The translations under genes and the position numbers were made by a program. Shown piece after piece: positions 36,301 through 46,424 of a DNA stretch of 64,000 nt. Under the pieces are notes generated by a model. That model was not told where the DNA came from. It saw nothing but the letters and a program-made list of their open reading frames with translations, and ran no database searches. Source of the DNA: Chondrilla cf. caribensis (lineage: Eukaryota > Porifera > Demospongiae > Chondrillida > Chondrillidae); assembly GCA_964020155.1 (NCBI GenBank), contig OZ026546.1, positions 1,988,581 through 2,052,580 on the forward strand, in the 5' to 3' direction. The stretch's first letter is position 1; each line of letters starts with the position of its first letter.

Positions 36301-36920
36301 ATACGATGAGAAAAAACTATCAGAAAAATTCAGTAAGGCACAAACAGAACACAACCAGGCTTCGTTGCTATTTGACAATGACAAATAAGCACTCTTGGAC
36401 AGATACTCACACTGCCTGTGGAACCAAAAGTCACATCCATCACACTGAATCCCATCCTGGTTGGATTTCACTGGTTTATCGCAACGGGAGCACGGATGCT
36501 TGTAGCTGGGACTAGGATTCACTTCTATATCACCAGCAAGCAAAAGTAACAGACTGATCACGCCAAGACAGACACAGATGTAGGCAGACACAACGAGGGA
36601 TGGACAAGTCAGTAAGCGTAGCAGGTTTATTGGATGTTCCAGCAGGTGAATCAACGACCGACTGCGGCAGGAGATGGCGAGGTGTGAAGACCGACTTTTC
36701 GATACTCTCAGAATCAGGAAGAGCCCTGTACTCGGCAAATCAACAAAATCCTTTGATATCTCATCATTGCAATACTTTCCGTCCGAAACAACGAAGAACA
36801 AGGAGAGAAATAGCACGCGTATCCTCACAGCGCGAATCAACGAAGTCGCCATTTTTTTCACAAATCCAATACGCCAAATTTAGTGGTTGGATAGAATCCA
36901 CCAACGGTTCTTGGTGATAA
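33400..36920 (-). mobile_element. near full-length CR1-like LINE with PHD finger
   Basis: Minus strand, one ORF now in three frames. Segment 1 (36861-35800) has a hydrophobic N-terminus and GDIEVNPSPSY, a PHD finger (CSRCDKPV, GIQCDGCDFWFH, WLCSVC) and the start of the endonuclease (FVLCESWLDASV, GGGVAVYF, ALYRPPS). Segment 2 (35793-34732) has CGDMNINLLS, SDHLICYSVF and the linker to RT (RHLKPKRSTGCDSV). Segment 3 (34883-33486) holds RT (NYRPISILPAASKVME, FLDISKAFDTINHELLL, SGVPQGSILGPILF, ALFADDSTF) through a C-terminal domain. Two frameshifts disable it. The AT-rich 3' UTR with TTA repeats runs to about 33400. The catalytic FADD is kept. Confidence 0.9.
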
Positions 36921-37111
36921 TCTAAATCACACACCACATGCATAAGCTACCTTCCTCCTAGTCTGGTCTGCTACGACCGTCCCACCAAGCGCCCCGGGCG
37001 AGGAAAGGGAGGGATGGTCTAGCGGCACTAGAGATTAATTCACACCTTGCTGTTATCAGCATACGTTGTTGATAGGTAACACCCATAGGTATCAAGATGA
37101 AAGTTCGAATG

Positions 37112-37372
37112 GAGAAATATAATCGCTTTTGTCGTTTGTGCTGTTCTACGCTTGATGTCAAGAGCTACCTCCTGAAAAAAAAAAAAACGAGGAGTTAACC
37201 AGCGTTGGAGCAGCATTCGTACGCATTCTTGACACCAGAGAAGTGGACGATGCAAAGGCTCGCTTGTGCAAAACTTGCTATTGCACGGTTTTCGCAGTCC
37301 AAAAGGCTGACGATGAACTGCGCCAGAGGAAGACGGAGTTGAAAGTTAAGTTTTGGACGCACAAATGATTCG
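37112..37372 (+). pseudogene. captured fragment with CxxC pairs (ZAD-like?)
   Basis: Inside element A: MKVRMEKYNRFCRLCCSTLD, then after a run of about 13 A residues that breaks the frame, GAAFVRILDTREVDDAKARL and CKTCYCTVFAVQKADDELRQ. CRLCC followed about 60 residues later by CKTC and a helix resembles the N-terminal zinc-binding ZAD-type fold seen in zinc-finger proteins. That match is tentative. The frame break and the short length suggest a gene piece carried by the transposon. Confidence 0.35.
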
Positions 37373-37457
37373 TCGATAGCTGGGCAATTAATCTCTAGTG
37401 CCGCTAGACCGTCTTTCACGCCGGAGGCGTTTAGAAAGAATGACGGTAATGGCAGGC

Positions 37458-38118
37458 TAGTCTAGCTAGCTAGCCCGTCTCCGCACACGCCCCATGGGCG
37501 GAAAGTGCGGAAGACGGTCTAGCCCGAATAGCGATTAGTTCACACCTTGGTATTACCCGACCACAAATTGTGCAAGATGGCGGCCCCTCCTTCAAGCGGA
37601 TAAAATCGAGCGTACGAACTGCAGTTGCTGTAGCTATCCTGTCGATTGTGCAAGCTTCTTCTTCGGGATTTTCGGCACACGTACGCTCCGAACAAAGCGA
37701 CTGACACCAAAAGGATGATTTCGAATCGATACGATATATTTCGATAGATTTGCCATACCCAGTTGGTAGGAGGACTATGTTGTCCTCACCGACAAATACA
37801 CTAGTAATACCCGCTATCTGTTCGCTCGACAAAATTATGTCCTCCCGCTTGATCTTTCTATCTTCGGTAAAGCGCGACGAACATCTAGGGTCTATGTTAT
37901 TTCTGACAGAAATTAACCCTTCCCTGTATATAACGGCTTCAGCGGACAGTGATGTCATTAATCAAAAAATCTTTACCCAAAATTCTGGGCAAGGATCATT
38001 TGATTGGCCAATAGTCACGAGGCCGAGGTGTGAACTAATCGCTATTCGGGCTAGACCGTCTCCCGCTCTTAGCGCCCGTAGGGCGTGTGTGCGGGGGACG
38101 GGCTAGCTAGCTAGACTA
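37458..38118. mobile_element. Mutator-like TIR element B carrying a helicase fragment
   Basis: The termini TAGTCTAGCTAGCTAGCCCG (left) and CGGGCTAGCTAGCTAGACTA (right) are exact inverses. Each end continues as a hairpin (CCGTC...GACGGTCTAGCCCGAATAGC) and then GATTAGTTCACACC. A perfect 9-bp duplication ATGGCAGGC flanks it (37449-37457, 38119-38127). It sits in the right terminus of element A, so it is younger. The interior holds a RecQ-like fragment on the minus strand. Confidence 0.88.
37560..37958 (-). pseudogene. RecQ-like helicase N-terminal fragment in element B
   Basis: The minus-strand frame from 37958 (MTSLSAEAVIYREGLISVRN) contains a Q-motif/Walker A pair, SSEQIAGITSVFVGEDNIVL then LPTGYGKSI, typical of RecQ-family DNA helicases. 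After that the family resemblance is lost; helicase motifs Ia to VI are absent. It is therefore either a captured first exon, as in Pack-type Mutator elements, or a relic of an element-encoded helicase. The frame runs on into the terminal repeat. Confidence 0.6.
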
Positions 38119-38132
38119 ATGGCAGGCCAGAT

Positions 38133-39480
38133 TAGAGTACCTTTCTCCGCGCGGTGTGCGGTATGTTTTTTTAGTATCTTCGACGCATCATCTGAAGGAA
38201 TATTTGCTATTTCAGTGATTTGACGTTGTTGGAATTGATTCCCTACTGAATTGGCGGAGATCTGGGCGATTTTTTCATATTCTAAAAGTGCGATTTATCA
38301 CTTCCTGCAGTTTTCCCGAATACAAGGTGTACACAGAAGGTTAGTTTAAATGTCATTTGTAAAATGGCATAAGCCCTGTGTTGATTCTATTTTTTGGCGT
38401 GTTCTACACGTAATTTTGTAATATTTACAATGTACTGATTTTATTCATGACACAGCATGGATATTGCTGTTTCCATAAATCAAGTATATATGTGAAGCTT
38501 CCTTTATATGAATGAAAGTACCAATGCTCTTAGATAACCCTGAATATATGTTGGTGGCAAGTTATACATATCAGGAAACTTCAGCACCATTCAGTTTTCT
38601 TTCCTTTACAGCTGCATGGTCACTTCTGAAGGGTGTAATGATGTAAACTGCTCGGTTTCTTTTGATGAAGCGAATACTTTTTGTTTGTTGCCTGTTGCTC
38701 AACTGACTGTCCATTGATTTATGTATAAAATGGCTAAACAGTATTATACCTTTCTGTTTTGTACTATTGTTGTGTACTTCATTGCTGGTTGACATGACTG
38801 AGCTGTTGTTGAGCTGTCCTGTACATTTTTTTCATTAGGATCAGTTTTGTATGATACTATGTGTTGTAATGTATTTGATCACTACGTATCATATTATAAT
38901 TTGATTTTATATCTGCAGTTCTATGACTAGCATATAATATTTGCTTACGTATTAAATTGCTAATATATATCACCGTGCAATCGATAGCTGAAGTTGGCCG
39001 TGATTAAATTATTACAGTAATGATCATAAAAATAATTTGCACAGAATACATAATCATATAATTATATATAACAGAAGAATTTGTAATAATAATGGAAAAT
39101 ATAGCTAGTATTGCTGCAATTCGTGCATGCTGTTCTCAGGTGAGGTAAACCGTGATCTATTGCAGCCACATGGCATCATAAGTATATCTCTACTGGATTA
39201 CGCGTAAATGGACCCGCTTGGAGTCATTTGAAGAACGCGTAGATTGCTTCGACCATCCAAACCGATCGAACCCGAACGATCTATAGTGGTAGGAAAATTC
39301 GTCATTTATGGGGTTCAAAAAATAGAACCAAATATACACTAGTCTTACGACGAAGTTTAAGCTTGGAACTAACTATTACTGTATTGGACTAACTGCACAA
39401 AACTTCAGGAACTGTGAAATCTTACCTCAAACTTCACCATTTTCTATGTAAGAGAATACGTTGCTATGCTCGTACTAGTC
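38133..39480. other. intergenic, no gene seen
   Basis: AT-rich sequence with no coding pattern recognised. At its right edge (39483-39510) lies an isolated terminus like that of the palindromic elements (TAGTCTGGCTCGCTAGACCC) without a visible partner end. Confidence 0.4.
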
Positions 39481-39599
39481 TGGCTCGCTAGACCCAATTT
39501 CTCATTATCGCGCGGGGGCGAACATGAGCTTGACAACTACTCGCGGGCGAGTCTCGCGAGGAAACTAAGTTTCCATTGTGAAACAGCCGTGAATGTGCC

Positions 39600-42500
39600 A
39601 TGAGTAGGAAAATGGCGCGGCCTAAAAGATTGGTTCGGCGTCAACATGTAAGTTTTGTCTATTTTTTAGAATATAACAACTGCTAACAAGTGCCAATGTT
39701 TATCGAAGGTTTAATTTTCAATTATGGTCTAGCAATCAGCTTGTATTCACTCCGTGTGTACACGTACTACTCGTCGCCCTTCATCGTCTAGAATTGATCA
39801 TACGTGCCAGAAGCAATTCAGTATTGGCAGTTTGCCTTGCCGAATTATTATGTTCCCTATGAATTCGATCTCAGCCCGTCCTCTCTGAGCCGATTATAGC
39901 CATTATGTCTACTACGTATCTATAATTCGATGGATATCGTGTATATTTCTCCTCATTTCATTAGGATACTATGCTTGGTGTACATCCTGATGAAGAAGCT
40001 GCTATTGTTTGTGCTATGAGAGAATCACTGAAGACTTGCAACTCTTCCATAGCTACTGTGCAAGCCATAGATGAAAGAACAAGTTCCCTCCCTGTAGGTA
40101 TTGGAGTATAAAACGTATGTACATCTGTACATAGTTATGATTATGATACTTCGTAGGTAATTCAAACATCCTGGTACATAGTAACTATATATGCTAATCC
40201 ATAGAGACTTGGTATAATATATTTCAGAGAGGTTTAAGATAGCATGTTTTTATTAAATTATTTTCTGTGTTGAATAAGATTGGTTTAGCAGTAGACCTGG
40301 TGGACTATCAGGCACTTCAAACATTGACAGCAAGAAAAAGGAAGGGGAGAAAACAAAGGAGTGGACCAACACATCAGCATTCTGCATTGGAGAAAAATAT
40401 GTGGGCAAGTGTTTTAGGCAAATATAAGGAAAGAGGATGTAGATATTATGTTTGTAACAGAAGAGTATTTGTGAAGGGTACATGTTTTTTGATCTGTCAA
40501 CCCAGAAAACTGCAAGCAACGAAACTGCTACTACCTCACTAAAGAACAAAGGAAAATCTGGCAAATTTAAAAGGAATTGTGCAATGCAGAAAGGTAAGAT
40601 GGAGGAAAGTAAATTTGACATATTGAATTTACAGAAAGAGAAGTGTTAATGCAGTAGACCCTTGTTAAATCATATCTTAGTATAAACCATCACAAATTGA
40701 TAAACCATCCAAACCCAAATGAGCCCAGATTATTATGAGCCTGTTTTGAAAGTTCATAATTATTGCACAAAAACCTCATTGATTGCTTCTGAAGTTATGT
40801 AAATGGCAAGTAGCACTAGTCTGAAGAACCATCCCCCAAAATAACGAATGTGTCTTTCAGCATTCCCTTCACTATCCATCTAGTGTCCAGCTATAAAACA
40901 GCAGGTATCACTTTTATGCTTTAGTAACGATGTTATTTTAGGGCTTCACCTACTTTGCACCTTGCATGCAATTGTGACCAAACCCTGATCGTCCAGAGGT
41001 AGTTAATGTAGGGACTAGGTGCAGACTAGCCTAAACTCACACAGAATCCTACTATAATGCAAGAATTCTCTGTTTGTTTGTTCGCAAACTCCTCCGTCAG
41101 TTTACACGCGATCGACATCAAACTCTCCAATCCTCCTCAGCGGCACCCGTGGAGTGTCCTAAGGGGGTTGGCGCTTCGTTTTAGGCCTTCTAGAATTTGA
41201 ACGAAACCGTACTATCCGCCGTACTTGAAAGGCGCCATTTTCATGACACTTTTACGGACGAATACTAGTACCTTTAATTGAGCAAAAAGGTGCAGTACTA
41301 TCCTTTGATATTCATCCAACCATCATACTATTTGTTAATGTAATGAAATGCACATTTTAAAATGTATATTAAGTAATAATAATAAGTACACTATTGCACT
41401 GTGTTAGTGCTTGTATCCATCTACTAAATTATAACTGTGTCTATCAATTCGTTGAACGGGTCTTGGTCGATTGCTTTCTGTCTTAGCTCCTCCAAATATT
41501 CTTCCGTTCACAGGCAGTGTGTGCCACCTGCTTCTCGCAGGTCTCTGTCTAGTACTACTGGTAAAGTCGTTCGAGGTGCTCCAATCCTTCCATGTAGCAC
41601 CTTGGATTCAAAGTATGTTATCATGGAGATGTTGGCAGGGGTATCAAATGGAAAGCAGAGAATGTGACCAAACAGTCTCCATCTGGCTTTCAGGGCAATT
41701 ACAGAGATTGAGTCTGATTGGCAGCATCTATAGAGTTGGAGATGGTGTTGGGGTAAAATACTTTGATTAGATGATGTAATTGCCTGTAGTAGAAAGCATC
41801 TAATGACTCAACTTCATTGTGTTTAAAGCCCCAGGTTCCGCAGTTGTACGTGAGAACAGGTAGTACAAAAGCATTGCACAGTCTGAGTCTTCTACTCTTG
41901 CTGATTAGAAGTCTCCGGCACCACACAGACATCAGAGCCCGGTATGCTGCAGCAGCCAGTTGTTTCCTCCGAGACACGTCTTGTGAATCACCTAGTAGGG
42001 ATCCCAGGGATTTGGTGGATCTCAATTCAGCTTCATTTAGGATATGTGTTAGTTCATTTGCAATAGCATCAGCTGAAAATTTTAGCAGTTCCCGTGGTAC
42101 TTTGTCCACTCCTGTGGCATGTTGATTGCGTATTCTTCGTAGTGCAGATTGAATTTCTTCTTCTGATATTGGCTGATCTAGTGGACCTGGATTACATATG
42201 GGGACTCCTTGAGTGTTTGTAGGGGTGAATAGTCCTTTGAACCGCTGAGATATTCTGCTTGTACATGCTACAGGGTTAGCTATCGTTTGACCCTTCTCAT
42301 CGTAAACAACATATTAACTTTAGTTGGAGTTTTTCTCTCATTAGTCAGGTTGCATGAAACATTTTAGCAGAGTCCTTCATTTGTTCCACCTCTGTTGCCT
42401 GGGAGTCGAACTTCTCTATGGCGACATTCATTGCTCTCCTTCATGTGTTGTCAAGTATTTTGTTGTGTCGCTTCTTTACGTAGTTCTTTTGCCTTAGTGT

Positions 42501-45500
42501 TTTTTTGGTTTCATTTATCTGTACCCTAAGGTCTTTTTGCTGTTTTGATAGTGTTTCCATCTCAGGGTCATATCGATGGCCTTTACTTGTTGTTTGGGTG
42601 AATCCTATTGTTTCAATAACTGCATCTTTCAGACATTTCGTAAGGTGATTTATTCGATCTTTGCAGTTCCAATTGTTCCCTGAATATGTAGCTTTGTGAC
42701 TACTGTTTCTCTCAGCTGTCTTTGGAGACCAGCATCTGAAGGTAGCTTGGTTACATCAATTCTTCTGACATGTTGAGGTTTCTTGGACCATATTGCAAAC
42801 ATGCCTTTGAGTATCTTTGCCACTATGGTCTTCTGGTCATAGGCTGTTTCCACCCCACCATAGGATCTAGACACAGTCAACAATGATTTGACTTTCATTG
42901 GAGATGGGACGAAGTCTATCTGGTTGTAAATACGTAGGTTGATTGGTCTCTCTTTGTGTTGTCTTTATCCAACCAGTCTAGGTAGTCCGATGGATGGATG
43001 GACATGGATGCTGGAAAACAGTGTTGCACAGAAGTGCACCTTCTTGTGTGGCCCAATTAACTAGTGCCTGTCCATTCTCATTTCCAGAGCCTAACCCATA
43101 TCTCCCCATGCACTCCACTAGTAATGATGATGATTGCATACCCACCTTACTGTTGAAGTCCCTGTGATGAAGCACAGTGATCTGCCATTTGCTGTTTCTT
43201 GCCATAAGCGTGTGATGGTATTATAGAACTCTTCCCTGAGTTGTGGATTCTCTGTTGATATTTTCAGGGTTGGGCCATAGGGTATGATTATCCGTAGTCG
43301 GTTTGAATCTTTTCGGTTTTTCCCACAGGGCAGCTGAAAATCGGCTTCAGCTGCGTGGTCTGTTAGAGCTTGCTATTTGATAAAATGGGTCTCAGTCACA
43401 GAGAGGTAAAGAAACCTATGCCTTGTTGGTGTCCATTTGTCTGTGGAAACATAATTAGTTGATAGCCGTTAGGTATAACTTCGTTAACTTGGTCGTTAAT
43501 CTTCGTTTCTTGTATTGCACAAATGTCTATGTGATAACGGATTAGATCTCTCTCCAGAGCTTCCCGCTTGCTCTTTGCTGTCAATCCACGTACATTGAAG
43601 GTAGCTATAGTTGCGTAACTTGGAACGATACTGTAGTAGATGAGTAGACATAGTGTACACCAATTATGGTAGAAACTTGATGGTTGTCAGCCCGTCAGCC
43701 ATTTTATATTAAGTAATACAAAGAAATTCAGTAATTTATCCAAACATTTTTATCCAAGTCTCGAGTTACTGGAGGTCTTACTGTGTCAAAAACGAAAAGT
43801 TAGTAAATATTTATATACATGTATCTATTTTAAACAGGAACTATTGAATCTGATCAGGAACACTCAACAGTCCAATCTATCTCCGGTGTTATGGAGGAAA
43901 TAGCAGACTCTGTGGTTCATGAAAGTCTCAGAAGATCTCATTCGAAGTCTTCAAAACTGAGACTACCAAAGGAGTTGAAATCAACATTATCAAGTGAATC
44001 CACTACAGAAGATGAAGATGTGATTTTATTGACTCTTGCTGATGACTTAAACAATGATGACGAGAGCAGAGATGAAAGTGACAGTGACTTTGAACCGGTG
44101 AAGAAGAAGAAACCAATGACAAGTTGTGAAACTAAGAATTCCTCCAACACAAGGTTGGTGCAATGAGGTTGCTACCACACAAACTGCAAACTCAATGTGG
44201 TACTCCTGAAGAAATATAAGATATGGTTTTAGTGTTGAAGATAAATGTATGTTGTCATAACCATTTATTCCAATTATGAGCCATCATTTTGTATTCTTAC
44301 TGGTTTATTATTTATGTGGACTGTCATTTGTTACACATATTTTAGAGACATTGTTTTATCTTTTATTCAGCTCACCTTGTCTAGTACAAAGAAAGTTTGC
44401 CCATAACGTGGACAGCCGGTATATTTGATGTATATTTATGTACCTGCATGTATGTACCTGTGTTCACTAGTGCTTCTGTCCACCTGGTTCACCTATTTTT
44501 ATCTACGTACATATGTTTACCTGTGTTCTGCTATATTTACCTCGTTTGCTGTTATTCACTTGACAATGTGTTCCAAATTACAAAATCGACTACTGTGTGG
44601 ATTTATGAAGTGTTATACATATTTCATTAGGTCATCCAACTCAACTCCAGTACGGGCAACCTCTCAGTCAGTGTCTCCTCAGTCATCCACTGGATCACTC
44701 TCATCAGAGCATTTTCCAAAGGGGAGGCCAAATACAAAAGATTTCATCACATTTCTATGTTTGAGAGGTACGTACGTATGTTGTCCTGCAGATAGCAATC
44801 CTGAGACTACATACGTATCTCATAAAAATCTTGCAAAATATTTGGGGCTCACTCTACACTTACAAATCGACAGTCTGCCGTCAACACTTCTAGTGTGGAT
44901 ATGTATGTGTATGTATGTATGTATGTACTTTGTTATTTAGGCTAACACTTCCTTCTTCCAAATAGACCATTGGGTGTCATTCAAACAAATTGTCCATTTG
45001 GAGAGCTTCAGAATGTCTATAGAAGGCTAACAATGTCTTTTTTGAGACGATTGAGGCAAATTACGTATATGTATGCCTACAAACAGGCATATGTATGTAT
45101 AATTTGTATGTAGTCTGTTTGTTAGCTCATTCAAATTTAGTTACACAATCAGTGTTGTATGGGATGCATGCTTGTATACCATTCATTGCACTAATATTAT
45201 TATTCTGTTATACATCACCCGCTACTATTTTGTATATTTCTCAAGGTATTGAAGAAAATTGTATCCCCAGAAAGTATAAGTTTTTTCAAGAATCATGGAC
45301 ACAATCCCTTCATGAAAATGTGGTATGTTTTAATAATTAATTTCCACAACGTATTATAATGCAAGATGAGGAAGGATCAAGTCACATACGTACCTAACTG
45401 AGGACACTGTAGAACCGATTGCCATAGGTATACTACTGGAACACTAGACCTTCACATACACAAACTGTATTTGTTTGCCAGGGGAATGTCATGGTTATTA

Positions 45501-45733
45501 GTGGCTGTCTATGGGGATGGAGTCAATTTTGAAGTCAATAATCGATCATTCACGTTTCCCATGCAGTATCATAATTTTATGTACTTGATGTTATTAATTC
45601 ATAATAATACGTATCAAGTGCATGTATGCATATGCAATATGATAGGTTTGTTTAATTGTATCTTCTATTCATTTTACAGTGTTGCAAGCTTTCTTTTCTT
45701 GATGAATCAGAAACCACGAAACAGTCTCACTAG
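39600..45733 (+). CDS. JARID2: JARID2-like PRC2 cofactor, N-terminal part only
   Basis: Exons: 39600-39647 (MSRKMARPKRLVRRQH), 39965-40093 or a few bases longer (DEEAAIVCAMRESL, a ubiquitin-interacting-motif pattern), about 40289-40460 (basic, Lys-rich), 40506-40593, 43838-44153 (acidic), 44631-44767, 45246-45322 and 45680-45733 ending TAG. Exon 44631-44767 ends GRPNTKDFITFLCLRG, closely matching the conserved block of vertebrate JARID2 (TEDFLTFLCLRG). JARID2 recruits and activates Polycomb repressive complex 2; its N-terminus carries a UIM for H2AK119ub. The ARID, JmjN and JmjC domains are not found, and the last two exons join in phase to a stop. Either this is a short protein, or the rest is elsewhere. 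Exon 3 borders are uncertain. Confidence 0.65.
40870..41430. other. intron of the JARID2-like gene, no gene seen
   Basis: Between exons 40506-40593 and 43838-44153. It contains a GC-richer stretch (41090-41250) unlike its surroundings, perhaps an unrecognised element end, and then the LINE remnant. Confidence 0.35.
41437..43640 (-). mobile_element. degenerate APE-type LINE in the JARID2-like intron
   Basis: Minus-strand remnants in order: endonuclease start ATFNVRGLTAKSKREAL and DICAIQETKINDQV (43640-43400), HRDFNSKVG and CMGRYGLGSGNENGQALVNW (43205-42978), a linker (42898-42650), a piece of RT-proximal sequence DKVPRELLKFSADAIANELT (near 42109), and a C-terminal part (LCNAFVLPVLTYNCGTWGF). 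The RT core with YxDD is missing. Multiple frame changes; long dead. A different lineage from the LINEs at 15445 and 33400. Confidence 0.8.
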
Positions 45734-46424
45734 ATAAAATGAATTACATTTCATTACATTGTTTTCTTTTTAAGATTTTCTTTTCTTTCAGTTTAGTTGT
45801 ATTAATTTTGTATTAATGCTGGGATGACCTATTATACTGTTTTGATTATCAGTGGACATCATGCAATCAATAATTGATCATGCATCAATACTTGCTTTGA
45901 TTGTACCTGATTATATATAAGCTGTAGAATATTATTTATGATACATACGTACGTATAGTTGTGCAGCTGTCTATAGCAATTGCAATTCAATTATTATGCG
46001 TAATGTAGTTGTAATAATGTGGCAGAATACATACATTTGACATTATTGTATCGTGTGTAATGTGTGGAATATTATATATACTATAACTATATTAATTATT
46101 ATATTTTATAGAAACCACATGCAGTATTAGAACTCTTGTGGGGCTGTATGGGTATACTTAATATTAAATTTTGTTTTGATATTGCATTGTTGCGAAGCTA
46201 GCTGCAGTATAAGTTATATATAATATAGGAGTAATCAGTTGACAATGCCAAGTACTATATATAATATTATTATTATAGTTGACTAGTACTACGCCTATTA
46301 TTTCTTTTCGTCTACGTATAGCAATTAATCAAGTATATATGTACCCAGCTAGGGGATTATATGACACGTTAACTTGGATTGATTGAAAGAAAGAAATAAT
46401 TGGCAACTACATCAGGCGGGCTAT

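Larger units (their letters stand above)
36959..38132. mobile_element. Mutator-like TIR element A (host of element B)
   Basis: The left terminus (36959-37040) reads TAGTCTGGTCTGCTACGACC, an internal hairpin, then CGGCACTAGAGATTAATTCA. The right terminus (37384-37457 continuing at 38119) is its inverse, from AATTAATCTCTAGTGCCGCT to GGCAGGCCAGATTA. Element B is inserted in the right end. A possible target duplication is CCTTCCTCC (36950-36958) versus CCTTTCTCC after 38132. The interior (about 37045-37380) carries a gene-like fragment with paired Cys motifs. The CR1-like LINE lies directly to the left. Confidence 0.7.

Noticed and set aside
36306..36917. Plus-strand frames over the CR1-like LINE
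   Set aside because: Antisense shadows of the PHD/endonuclease ORF on the minus strand.
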